DNA of 39,541 nt, taken from contig MU616818.1 of assembly GCA_025201705.1 (NCBI GenBank), positions 1-39,541 on the forward strand. The letters are read 5' to 3'. Position 1 is the stretch's first letter. Each line of letters starts with the position of its first letter. The translations under genes were made by a program, and so were the position numbers. Under the pieces are notes generated by a model. That model had not been told where the DNA came from. It worked only from the letters and a program-made list of their open reading frames with translations, and searched no databases. Positions 29,971 through 39,541 of the stretch are shown here, piece after piece. Source of the stretch: Dissophora ornata (Eukaryota > Mortierellomycota > Mortierellomycetes > Mortierellales > Mortierellaceae).

Positions 29971-31118
29971 ATGATGCACCACCCCTCCCCACTACGCCAA
30001 GCCCTGCGCCTGGCCCTGTGCCTGGTCCTTGTCCTAGTCCTCGCGCCCCAGTCAACTTACGCCAACACGGAAAAAGTCATCTTCACGGCCAATCATGCAT
30101 CCACTCCAGCTGCCGAGTTAGGGATACGTGGCTCTGACGCAGCCGCACAGCGCATGGTTAATCCATCCCAATGGTAACGGGTGCCAACATCAAACGAGAA
30201 TATCTTTATAAATCACGTTTGCTTTCCCACACAGCCCCCATGGGGGATACTGAAAAACGGACCTCCCCCCCCCTACCCGCTCCCCTTAGGAAACGACTCT
30301 CATCTCCGCATACAATCATCCGTGCCGAAACTTTGCTTCCATCTTTTTACGAAAACGACATTGCGATATCTTCACAACTGAAGCGACTAGCACCGTCACC
30401 AACCTCGCTGTTGAGCGGATTGGTCAAGGATATAGCAGGAGGTGTTGATCTCAAGGATAGAGACTTCAAGTGGTATGTTCTCGAGGGCTTGGAGGATGGA
30501 GCCTCGTTCGAGCTGCGTATTTCGTATCCTGCTACGGTATGCACCATTTTATTTTATTTTTTTTCATCAAGCCATCACGGAATACACTCGTTAACGGCCA
30601 CATGCTTATGCTGACACCGGTTCTTTTTTTCGTTTATGGTGATTCTCCTAGTCCCCAGCAGATTTTGAAATGACAGTTTGGACGCTAGACCAAGTACAAG
30701 GGCTTGTGCCAAATAGCACTCACTTATTTGAACAGTTTACCCAGGTAAAACATCCATTGGGATTTTGGGCTATCCGTACTTTGCTATTACCTTTTGCCGT
30801 GGCATTATTCTTTTCCTAAAACGCTCCATCCCTGAATTTGTCCACTAGGAAACAATGTTTGCGCGGATCAAAGCAACGTACACCGGTGTCTCTTACAGAT
30901 CCGATGGCATCTCTGGCCCAGAGACATTACCAGTTCCCTATAATCTGGTTCTGGAACGTCTTTACCTTCTAATTCCGTACCAAGCCCTCAAGCTTGCAGC
31001 TGTGATAATAATAGCCGTGATTGTGGGACTTGGGTTTGTGGCTCCAAATATTCGTCTTGCTCTCTTAGATGTCGCCTCCGCAGGTACAGGGCGCGATAGT
31101 GGCAAGAAGGCTTTGTGA
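29971..31118 (+). CDS. Type I ER membrane protein with KKXX signal, function unknown
   Basis: Exons: 29971-30173, 30290-30536, 30652-30744, 30849-31118; 270 aa. The ATG at 29971 gives a good signal peptide (LRQALRLALCLVLVLVLAPQSTYA); an upstream in-frame ATG at 29890 would bury it. A luminal part follows (NTEKVIFTAN; then DFKWYVLEGLEDGASFELR; ISYPATSPADF; RIKATYTGVSYRS). There is one transmembrane segment near the C-terminus (LKLAAVIIIAVIVGLGFV), and a short tail ending exactly KKAL, a dilysine ER-retrieval signal. The acceptor at 30289 follows a long C/T tract and is the only one that keeps frame. The luminal FELRISYP motif looks like a conserved family, but I cannot name it. It could be an ER glycosylation or GPI-pathway accessory subunit, which is speculation. 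It converges with the Bsd2-like gene. Confidence 0.75.
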
Positions 31119-31447
31119 GCAAAACGAACAGAAAATAAACGGCACGGTGAGACGACACCACGAGCAACATGGCGTACTCATAAGCATCAGCTGAACACTT
31201 TTTGTGTATCCTACAGACGGATGTTGGAAATTGTCAAGCATTGCAATCATGCATTTTATTCATGTAAATGGTACAGTATGGATGTAAAATGTACAAAAGA
31301 AAAGAAGGAAATATAAAGCAGTGGGAGCAAAGAGTTCCATTAAGAGGCGAACACGACTTCCAGGATGACTAAAATAATGATAAAACGTGGCGCAAGCATA
31401 CGCCACTACTAAAAAGTGATCATCGTAGCCGTATCGACCCCTCGGCC

Positions 31448-32717
31448 TTAGACGGCAGACTCGCTTGTCATCTCAAACTCACTTATTTGTCCTGAGGAGG
31501 TGGTTTTAGCAATCATTTCGGTCCTCTTTGCCCTCGCAAACTCCAGTCCCGATTGAAGCATGATGGCTGTGCCCAGAAAAACCATAAAGTAGGCTAGCCA
31601 CAGGTATTCCTTGACAGACTTTAAGTCTTCCCCAGCGTTGCCCATGTAACCCGTATCCGAGTCGTCGGCGGGCTCGTCCATCTCGGTCTTTCCTGTCATC
31701 ATCTGCATGCCCATTGAGATAAATGTGATACCAAGACCCATCTTGGATCCATTCTTGGTGGCATGTGAGGTGTGCAGGAGGTAGGTCAAGAAGAAACCAA
31801 TAAACTGGAAGCTCATTGAAACTACACACACAAGAATAAGGGCGTCAATACGTTGCGAGCTTCGTTTCGGTCGGGTCCTGCTCAGTGGGACAAAATATTC
31901 CTCAATAAGAAAAACATACATATCATGTTCCAGACAAAGCCAAACAGACCGCCAACAGGCAGTCCATCGACGAGAACATCGTCTTCCGAGTATCCAGTGG
32001 CCATGACAGTCGTCTCGTAGTAGGCAGGAGACTGATCCATGGCGGCGGATTTGTAGGGCTATGTTGTTTGATGAATAAGACAGCAGCCGATATATGATTT
32101 GGTGAGAATCTTCCAGCAACGTTTTTGGTATGAGTGCAATCAACCCAATATTGGTGCACTGAGACCGGTATAGAAACATACCGGCGGAAGTTCCTCCTGT
32201 GTGGGCTTTTCGACCCTTGGCTTGGCGGAGAGGTTGGAAAAGACGCCGTCCATCGTCTGTTGGATCATCCGTCTGGCTCCTGCCGCTGCTGGAAACTGCG
32301 GCCTCGAGGAGGGCAGCCTTGCCTCTGCGGCTGCTGTTGAGGATGCTCCTAGTGTGGACGATGACGACGAGGCAGGGGACTGTATTGATGGGCTAATGGT
32401 GATTTCAGAGTCCGTGGGCTGGTGTGGCATACTTGACTCACCCTCCTCGAATTCATTCTCGTCTTCATTCTCGATTCTCGAGTATCCATTGGAGGAAGTC
32501 AGCAATGGTATATTGGAGAGTATTGACGAGTTGTTGGCGGAAGTGATGTGGAATGTCGAGGGCTCCTGCTGAGCCTCTGAGACTGGAATCTATTTTCATG
32601 TCGAACGAGTATCATGTTTGGTCAGCATTGGAAGCTGGCATAGGGAGAGGGGTTTGCTGAAGACATGAACTAAAAAAGCATGGTCGGCACCTGTGCATAG
32701 GAATGGGCTCGACTCAT
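31448..32717 (-). CDS. BSD2: Bsd2/Ndfip-type adaptor of Nedd4/Rsp5 ubiquitin ligase
   Basis: A Golgi/endosome membrane adaptor that recruits Nedd4-type E3 ligases to membrane cargo, for example metal transporters in yeast. Exons in coding order: 32717-32691, 32589-32182, 32058-31920, 31821-31448; 315 aa. The N-terminal 150 residues are disordered and acidic. LPPPYKS, a PPxY motif for WW domains, is created by joining exons 2 and 3, followed by SPAYYETT. Three hydrophobic segments follow: VGGLFGFVWNMIFSM, FIGFFLTYLL through ITFISMGMQMM, and YLWLAYFMVFLGTAIML; the arrangement with FQFIGFFLTYLLHTSHA fits the family. Exon 1 encodes only nine residues and its donor (GTGCCG) is weak; if it is wrong, the start would be the ATG at about 32430. 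The start is 307 bp from the divergent MTHFR gene. Confidence 0.83.
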
Positions 32718-33023
32718 GGTTGCTACTATAATGAGGTAGACGATGGGGATGTTCTGGATGTGGAAATAGACAAGAAGGGATGCAGAGCGCAGTGGCGATG
32801 TAGAGTAGACAAGTGATGCATTTGCTCGGTATCCTATCCATTAAAAATATTAATAGCAGTTTGCTACGCTTGTCGAGCAACCAGAATCGTGACTTGCTTT
32901 GCTCTCTATTTTCCCACCCCACTTTGCAGGGTCAGCGTTGCACTGCACAACACTCCTTCACTCCTTCACTCCTTCACTCCTTCACTCCATCCCTCCATCC
33001 CTCCCAGCCCAGCAGCACCAGCA
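32718..33023. promoter_or_regulatory. Divergent promoter, Bsd2-like / MTHFR
   Basis: 306 bp. The MTHFR side carries CCCACTTTGCAG (about 32917-32930), which resembles a 3' splice site, and an 8-bp minisatellite immediately before the ATG. No CACGTG (Cbf1) box is present, although methionine-pathway genes in yeasts often have one. Confidence 0.5.
32951..33005 (+). repeat. 8-bp minisatellite in the MTHFR leader
   Basis: Five tandem CACTCCTT-type units followed by CCATCCCT units, ending about 20 bp before the MTHFR ATG. The array is entirely pyrimidine-rich on the coding strand apart from one A per unit. Confidence 0.85.
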
Positions 33024-35289
33024 ATGAAGGTCATCGACAAGATCACTCGTGCACAGGAAGAGGGCCGCCCCTTCTGGTCTTTCGAGTACTTCCCCCCAAA
33101 GACCACAGCTGGTGTCCAGAATCTCTTTGAGCGCATGGAGCGCATGTACAATCTCGGCCCAGAGTTTGTCGACATCACCTGGAATGCCGGCGGCACCTCC
33201 TCAGATCTCACCACCGAGCTCGTCGCCACTGCCCAGAGCGTCTATGGCCTGGAAACTTGCATGCATCTCACCTGCACTAATATGCCCAAGGAAAAGATCG
33301 ACGTGGCCCTCAAGGTCTGTTGCTGATTTGAAAACATCATTTTTTTTGCCGCTGGAATATATAACCAGGCACATTACAGCTCTAACCTTCTCTTCCTGGA
33401 TGCGCTGGACATACATGTCAATTGTCCGGATAGGCAGCCAAGGCCTGCGGCAACCAGAACATCCTCGCCCTCCGCGGCGACCCACCCAGGGGCCAGGAAC
33501 AATGGGCCTCCTGCGACAATGGCTTTGAGTACGCCTCTGATTTGGTAGCCTACATCCGTGAGCAATACGGCGACTACTTTTCGATCGGTGTGGCGGGTTA
33601 TCCAGAGGGACATCTGGACTCGACGGACAGGGAGGAAGACCTCAAGTGGCTCAAGTACAAGGTCGATCAGGGTGCGGATTTCATTGTCACCCAGCTGTTC
33701 TACGATACCAAGCTGTTCATCGACTGGGTCAACGACTGTCGACAGCGCGGGATCACAGTTCCGATCTTGCCAGGTATTATGCCCATCCAGAACTTTGGCG
33801 GCTTCACAAGGATGACGAGTCTTTGCAAGACGTTTGTCCCAGATCATATCAAGCATGCATTAGACCCGATCAAGGTGCGCAACACTTGCTCTTTATTCCA
33901 TCATTTCCTGGCAAGTCACTACTAAACCATGCTCACTAATGCTTACCGCCAATTCAAAATATTCGTCTGTTGGCACTGATAGGAGGACGACCAGGCAGTC
34001 AAGGACTACGGAGTCAAATTAGCTGTTGAGATGTGCAAAGAGATGAAGGCTGCAGGCGTGAACGGATTCCACTTTTACACCCTCAATCTGGAAAAGTCCA
34101 CCCGCCTCATTCTTGAGGGACTGGGACTTGTTGCACCTCGTGAGAATGTCCGACAGCTGCCCTGGAATCCATCCTTGTCCAAGAAGCGCGAGAAGGAGAA
34201 TGTACGCCCCATCTTTTGGAAGAACAGGATCAAGTCTTATGTGTCACGTACAGAGGCCTGGGACGAATTCCCTAACGGTCGATGGGGCGATTCTCGATCT
34301 CCCGCATTTGGAGAACTGGATGGATATGGAACATCACTAAAAGTCACTAGCAAGGAAGCCCTGGAGCTTTGGGGTCATCCCGAGACACCCAAGGATGTTG
34401 CAAATTTGTTTGCGAAATACTGTCGCGGACTTGTCAAGTCGATTCCTTGGAGCGATGAAAGCTCCCTCTATCCAGAGACAGAGGCTATCAGGGATCAGTT
34501 AGCGGGATTGAATCAACGTGGATACCTGACCATCAACTCTCAGCCAGCTGTGAACGGAGTGGACTCGGACGACAAGATCCATGGATGGGGACCCAAGAAT
34601 GGATACGTCTACCAAAAGGTGATAACCATTTACAGGCTTTCGCTCTAATGATTTGTCACTAGGTCAGAGGCGTATCATCATGTGTGGATGTGTGTTGATA
34701 TATGGCCATCTTTTATGCTTTGCTTGTAGGCCTATTTAGAGTTCTTCATCTCTCCAAAGGATTTGAGCGAGTTGGTTACCAAGATTGAGGAAGAGCCCCA
34801 AATCACGTACTATGCTGTCAACAGACGTGGAGATCTCCAGACAAACAGCCAGACTGATGGACCCAACGCTGTCACCTGGGGTGTTTTTGTCGGCAAGGAG
34901 ATTATCCAGCCTACAGTCGTGGAAGTTGTCAGCTTTATGGCCTGGAAGGTAAAATCAAATCACCTTGCAGTGTGGCGAACTTGCCTGTCCCTGGCGCCTC
35001 TTCAAACTGAATTCCTGCGTAATAGATGTCCCTGCAATGCTCACCCTGCTTCTTATTGTCGCTGAAATATCCTGAATACTAGGACGAAGCATTCGAACTG
35101 TGGTCAGAATGGTCAAAGATTTACGATCATTCTTCAACTTCAGCAAAGTTGATCGACACCATCCGAGATGAATGGTACCTGGTTAACATTGTCCACAACG
35201 ACTTTCAAGACAAGGATGGACTCTTTAGGGTCTTGGATGCTGTCAAGGCCAATGATGGATTCGCCCCTGTTGCCAACGGACTTTCATAG
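33024..35289 (+). CDS. MET13: Methylenetetrahydrofolate reductase
   Basis: Reduces 5,10-methylene-THF to 5-methyl-THF with FAD, supplying the methyl group for methionine. Exons: 33024-33314, 33434-33874, 33983-34618, 34730-34948, 35083-35289; 597 aa, the normal eukaryotic length (yeast Met13 is 600). The N-terminal TIM barrel (1-300) has SFEYFPPKT with the catalytic Glu, FVDITWNAGG, LHLTCTN-type strand (MHLTCTNMPKEKI), ALRGDPPRG, GVAGYPEGH, ADFIVTQLFYD and LPGIMPIQN. The linker RPIFWKNRIKSY and the block DEFPNGRWGDSRSPAFGE begin the C-terminal SAM-binding regulatory domain, so feedback by SAM is expected. The N-terminus (MKVIDKI, TTAGVQNL) is closer to Met13 than Met12. All introns are in phase 0. 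The first donor is GTCTGT, less usual than the others. Confidence 0.96.
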
Positions 35290-35698
35290 AGATCTGCTGC
35301 GGTCTGTTCATCTTTAGGACAAAATATACTGCAGTCAGTGATGAATGCATAAACATAAAAGAAAAAAATACATTCACCTGCCGTGAAATAATGCCTCTGG
35401 ATTGACAGTACAATAGCAAGAACAATCGACGGGCTATACAGACAATAAAAAAAACCCCCGTCCTTGAGGTAAAGTGGATATGTTTTTGTATATTTACAAT
35501 GCGATGCTACGTGAATGGTTTCTATGCTCCCACGATGTGGGCTAGGCTACACTCAAAAGTTACATGGCAATATGGAGGAGGAGGCAGGGTTGGCTAAATG
35601 TAAAAGAAAATATGTAAAAAGTTGGCGAGTGGCCAGATCGCCAGGGGGGAATGAGATGCATGTGGAAGAGTGATGCCGGGTGGGGGGGGGAGCCAGAT

Positions 35699-36382
35699 CT
35701 AGGCAGCCTTTCCATCGAAAACACCAGGGTTGAGATTCTGCATATCCACATCCTCGTAGAAATGTCGGAATCGGTTGCGAGGACTCTCCAGGACGGTCTC
35801 GCCTGTCCAGAACACGATAGACATGAACAAGGTGATCAAAGAGGTAGTGAGATTGACAGTGTCGATGACATCGTCCGATCCCAGGGTGAATGAGACACCA
35901 AAGACGACGATCTCCAAGGCAATCAGGCCCACAGTAAGCATCAGGATCTTGCGCGAGGTGAAGAAGACGTAGACCATAAGGAACATGAAGTCGCTGAGGA
36001 GGGTCATGGCCAAGGTAAGACTGTCAACGTTGAAGTTGTAGGGCGTCTCATCGTCCGGGTTCCGGAAGCGAATGGCCATGATATTGTAGTTCATGACGAT
36101 GCCGGCCAGGAGCACAGTATAGATGACGAAGAGGATGATCTTCAGCCTGAAGACCCTGTAGAGGTTGATATGGCGTCCGAGGGAGATGAGCACAAAGCCG
36201 ATGATGTTGACGGAGACGAGGATGAGCTTCAGGAGATCAGTGTCGTTGTCATTGTCGGTGATATACTTGGCGCAGATCGAGCCAATGTAGATGCCGAGAC
36301 AGGCGACAAAGATAAAGACGATAAACGAATTAATGATGGGCTGCTCGCGAAAAATCTTTGACAGCTTTTTGAAGGAAGTCAT
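35699..36382 (-). CDS. Six-pass membrane protein, unknown
   Basis: An intronless 227-residue ORF, unusual here because every other confident gene is split. It has six hydrophobic segments: about residues 18-42, 50-69, 80-98, 122-142, 146-167 and 179-198. The N-terminus is short and basic (TSFKKLSKIFREQP). There is an acidic loop after TM1 (DNDNDTD) and a polar C-terminal tail with ESPRNRFRHFYEDVD. I recognise no family motif; the TMs lack obvious charged pore or transporter residues. The ATG is preceded on the minus strand by a long CT-rich leader like those of neighbouring genes. The steady alternation of membrane and loop segments supports a real gene. Confidence 0.75.
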   Translation of the reverse strand: MTSFKKLSKIFREQPIINSFIVFIFVACLGIYIGSICAKYITDNDNDTDLLKLILVSVNIIGFVLISLGRHINLYRVFRLKIILFVIYTVLLAGIVMNYNIMAIRFRNPDDETPYNFNVDSLTLAMTLLSDFMFLMVYVFFTSRKILMLTVGLIALEIVVFGVSFTLGSDDVIDTVNLTTSLITLFMSIVFWTGETVLESPRNRFRHFYEDVDMQNLNPGVFDGKAA

Positions 36383-37305
36383 ATCGAGGGCGACTCTGTC
36401 TGTGTGGGTTGTGTGTGGTGTGGGGCGGAAGAAGAGAGGGAGAGAGGGAAGGTCGTAGAGAGAAATGGGGGAAAGGAAGGAGGGGGGTTTATAAGTCCTT
36501 CAAGTCCAGCTCTGGAGGAGGGAGAACGCCCCCTGTTTGGTGCAGGAACCCGACGGCGAATGAGAGATTAAATTATTGTGGCAAGGGGTATGTTTATATC
36601 ACCGGAAGCAGGATTCAAACGTTAAATATGCATCAGCAGAACTATACATTCGCGTGGATATATTTTTCGCATATACCACATGTGCAATATGTACTTGTTT
36701 AGCCAAATCTGTGCACCGTCCCATTGTTTGTCTCCGCAGGGCGTTAGGCCCAAGGGGACAAAGATGACCCAATGGCGACTGGGCGTAGATCAAAAAACTC
36801 CACCAACGAGATGCGGGACGGACAAAGCAATTTTTTTTTGATTCTTGGTGTCTACCGCACTGTTGTTTACTGTAGTTGTTTGTTGTGGTCACTGTTCTTT
36901 ATTGATGTATCTCCCATTGTTCCACTACGTACACTCTTCGTGATAACGGCGTACCGTCGACAACGCTGTAAAGACCGAGACTCGATCCCGTCCCCGAGTC
37001 ATCTTGTCAAAAACTCAACGTGCGGCCTGGCCTTGATGATGCCTTCTAGAATGGGCTTGATCATGGTTGGCTGCATCTCTCAAGCACCAACCGCGAACAG
37101 TGGGATTTCTCGCACCATCCTCCCTCCATCTCTCCGCGGGAGTCGCTGCAATGGGATCTCTTTCGAGGAGGAGGAGGCACGGGCGCGAAGCCTCCTAGCC
37201 ACATGTTCCCTCCTTGCTACAAGATTCAACGAGATGTCCATGTTTATTGTTCTCATCATGCGAGCTTACAATATCACAAAAAAAAAAATGCTTCTTTGCC
37301 CTCCC
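36383..37305. other. Gap between six-TM gene and GAD 3' end
   Basis: About 920 bp. 36400-36500 is purine-rich on the plus strand (the CT-rich leader of the six-TM gene). 36500-37305 contains T10 and A10 runs and no coding frame that I believe; a 238-codon plus-strand ORF from 36772 is low quality and overlaps the GAD C-terminus antisense. Confidence 0.5.
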
Positions 37306-39195
37306 CTAACACCGTCCTCCAGGGGCCCTCTTATCACCCGCGTCGTGCTGCAACTTGTGCGCATCAGCAACAGGATCATGCTTCTTGACCAGGCTGTCAA
37401 TATCAAACCCATTCTCACTTGCCGCCAGCGTTTCAACCGCCCAGACAATGTCTGCCACAACACGTTCAACAAGGTCCTGACTGAGTGATTCTCGAACGAC
37501 AATTCGGAGGATCTGGACGCTTTCTTCGTCCGCGGGAAGGGGATAGTTGGGGACAATCCAGCTACGGGCGCGCAACAATGTCGACACGGAGGACTGTCTG
37601 ACCTGGGGGTTCTCACGCTTGAAGTCGTCGGTCAGTTTGAAGGCCACTACAGGCAGACCCGGGTTACTCTCCGTTATGCCCTGGAGGGACTCTTTGATGG
37701 CCTCCAGACCGGTCTTTCGCTCGAACCCAAAAACCCCCTTGGGGCGGTGCATGTCTGATACCACGTCAAAGTACCCGGTCTGCTCCAAGGCCAAGGATAG
37801 TAGTTTCGCGTTTGCAAGGTCATTTTGGATAACGGATGTATAACCCTGTTTTCCAAGCCGAACAAAGTTATAGTACTGGCCAATCTGAGAGCAATAATGA
37901 ATGGGGGTGTTTATTAGTTAGTACCACGGACGTGTTTTTGATCAAACAACATGAACAATGATACTTTTTTTTTTTCAACATTCAGTATTACCATGAAACA
38001 GGCTGGACGGGAAAAGTTGAGCGTGTATGTTTGCTCTTCTGACCCCAGATACGAGAGTGTGAACACAAGTTCTTTGGGAAGATACTCTTCGCTTCTCCAG
38101 AGGACCCATCCAATCCCAGCATAGGCAAGTCCGAACTTGTGACCAGAAGTGTTAATGGATTTTACACGCTGCAACTCGAAGTCCCATTTCAGCTTTGGGA
38201 ACACAAAGGGAGCGACGAAGCCACCGCTTGCTGCATCGACGTGAATGGGAATATCCCAACCCTTTTCTTGCTGGATTCTGTCGAGTTCCTTCGACATGGC
38301 CTCAACATCTTCAAAGTGGCCAGTGTAGGTGCTTCCAAGAATGACGTAGACCCCAATGGTGTTCTCATCGCAGACCTCGGCAGCTTTTTTGGTATCGAGG
38401 CAATGATGGCTCTCGGCCGAGACAGGGACAGTGCGGCATTCGACATCAAAGTAGCGAGCAAATTTCTCGAGCGCGACTTGTGCATTACTACCCATCACGA
38501 CGTTTGGTCGCGACGCGTCCTTGCCCTCGGCTTGGCGTTTTGCCTGCCATCGTTTCTTCATGGCCAAGCCTCCGAGCTGTATAGCCTCGGACGACCCGAT
38601 GGTAGAAGTTCCGACGGCCCCTTTACTCTTCCACATGTCCCCGATAATGGAGACACATCTGGCGTGGATTTTCATAGTAGCGGGGTACTCGTCCTACAAA
38701 TGCATAAACTCACCACATTGAGTTTAAACACGATTTTTTTTTTATTTATTTCCCACAACATGATGACGCGACGTTTACCTGGTCCGCAAGGTTCTTGCCG
38801 ATATTTTCCATGATAAGTTTCTCTGCCTCGGGCTCCATCCAGGTATGGACTGATATCCCGAATACGGCGGCGACAGTGACGCGAGAGTGATGTAATCAGA
38901 TTTTGGGGTCTGTTCCATTTTTTTTTGTCACAAAAACGACTTGCAACCACTTACCAAAAGACGCCAAGTTCATGCTGGGTCGTCCATCGAGCTCGAGTTC
39001 ATCGTGGATGAGCTGGTATGCGGCTTGAGCCTCGGTGGACTGGTCAGGCATCTTGTACTTTGGAATATCCTGGCTTGCATATCGAGAGCCATATGCCAAG
39101 GCGTGGACATTCTTGGCCTTGCCAGCAAACTGGTGAATGGGAGACTGCTTGGCACGTTTCACAATTTCTTCAGAGTCAACGTGTTTATGGAGCAT
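37306..39195 (-). CDS. GAD1: Glutamate decarboxylase
   Basis: A PLP enzyme converting glutamate to GABA, the entry to the GABA shunt. Exons in coding order: 39195-38955, 38849-38779, 38693-37992, 37884-37306; 530 aa. Family landmarks in order: YGSRYASQDIPKYKMP, NLASFVHTWMEPEA (joined across intron 1), GSSEAIQLGGLAMK, HVDAASGGFVAPF, SGHKFGLAYAGIGW with the PLP-binding Lys, NFSRP, and a complete C-terminal domain (IGQYYNFVRLGKQGY to VVRESLS). The last 25 residues have no Trp/Lys calmodulin-binding pattern of plant GADs. The start chosen (MLHKHVDSEE) is where family similarity begins; an in-frame ATG at 39342 would add 49 residues, largely SLSLSL and SHSHTHT translated from a CT repeat. Confidence 0.95.
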
Positions 39196-39215
39196 TGTGG
39201 ACGGCTGCGAAGAAT

Positions 39216-39220
<5 letters not shown>

Positions 39221-39246
<26 letters not shown>

Positions 39247-39274
39247 CGTGTGAGTGTGTGAGTGTGAGTGTGAG
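39221..39274. repeat. (AG)13 microsatellite and GTGTGAG repeats in the GAD leader
   Basis: A perfect AG dinucleotide run at 39221-39246, followed by GTGTGAGTGTGTGAG-type repeats to about 39274. On the coding strand this is a CT/CA-rich 5' leader ending 26 bp before the chosen GAD ATG. Confidence 0.9.
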
Positions 39275-39342
39275 AAAGCGGTGTGGGAATGAAGAGAAAA
39301 GGTCCCAAGGGCGCGCGTTTTTATGTCTTCCACAGGATGCAC

Positions 39343-39541
39343 CTCTCCAATCTATGATGTTGTCTGATGTAATGATAATACGCGACGCTTGACGCTTGGG
39401 AAAAAAAAAAAGGCAATCGCATAAATCTGACGACACAAGAAACAGCGCACAATAACATCATGTTTTACATCTCCGCATAAACTGACGATGCGTGTGAGAC
39501 AAAACCAAAATGAACTCGTACCACTTTGTTGTCGGCTCTAT
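39343..39541. other. Right edge, GAD upstream sequence
   Basis: About 200 bp upstream of GAD up to the window edge. It has a short direct repeat (GACGCTTG twice, near 39386-39398) and an A11 run; no coding frame or recognisable site. Confidence 0.4.

Noticed and set aside
36772..37488. 238-codon plus-strand ORF
   Set aside because: Runs from noncoding sequence into the antisense of the GAD C-terminus; no domain and skewed composition.

Overview
The window is nuclear DNA from a fungus. Every long gene is split by short GT-AG introns (about 49 in total, mostly 75-140 nt), the genes are closely spaced, and the products are eukaryotic. Intron density, 8-9 bp minisatellites, glutamine-rich proteins and a decayed retroelement fragment that resembles those I associate with Mucoromycota (Mortierella-like genomes) suggest an early-diverging fungus. 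That placement is inference; no rRNA or tRNA is present to test it.

Layout. 1-200: probable 3' end of a gene entering from the left (weak). 201-5477: gene-poor, with an 8-bp minisatellite, a broken gag-like retroelement fragment (3883-4460) and a short coding-like scrap (4911-5113). 5478-7067 (+): PP2C phosphatase of the Ptc2/Ptc3 type, 8 exons. 7240-9823 (-): arginyl-tRNA synthetase with a GST-like N-terminal domain, 3 exons. 10367-17958 (-): a very large Polo-like kinase (about 2,234 aa), 9 exons. 18707-24853 (-): a synaptojanin-type phosphatase, SAC1 plus inositol-polyphosphate 5-phosphatase plus proline-rich tail (about 1,506 aa), 17 exons; the 1.5-kb ORF at 18707-20220 is its last exon, not a separate gene. 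25168-29681 (+): Mrc1/claspin-like replication checkpoint mediator, 4 exons, divergent from the synaptojanin gene. 29971-31118 (+): type I ER membrane protein of unknown function ending in KKAL, 4 exons. 31448-32717 (-): Bsd2/Ndfip-type adaptor for Nedd4/Rsp5 ligases, 4 exons. 33024-35289 (+): methylenetetrahydrofolate reductase, 5 exons. 35699-36382 (-): intronless six-pass membrane protein, unknown. 37306-39195 (-): glutamate decarboxylase, 4 exons.

These are mostly housekeeping genes with no operon-like logic: cell cycle and checkpoint (Polo kinase, Mrc1, PP2C), endomembrane traffic (synaptojanin, Bsd2, KKXX protein), and amino-acid, one-carbon and GABA metabolism (ArgRS, MTHFR, GAD). I saw no bacterial-type defence system, gene cluster or CRISPR array. 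The most unusual content is architectural: the Polo kinase with a roughly 1,000-residue Q-rich linker and an insertion inside polo box 1, and the ArgRS with a GST-like domain. Smaller points of interest are a Gcn4-type site in front of ArgRS, an MCB element in front of MRC1, a probable GC-AG intron in the synaptojanin gene, and a PPPY motif assembled across a splice junction in the Bsd2 homologue.

Exon boundaries were worked out by hand from reading frame, splice consensus and remembered family motifs. All models close in frame, but boundaries could be off by a base or use an alternative site.
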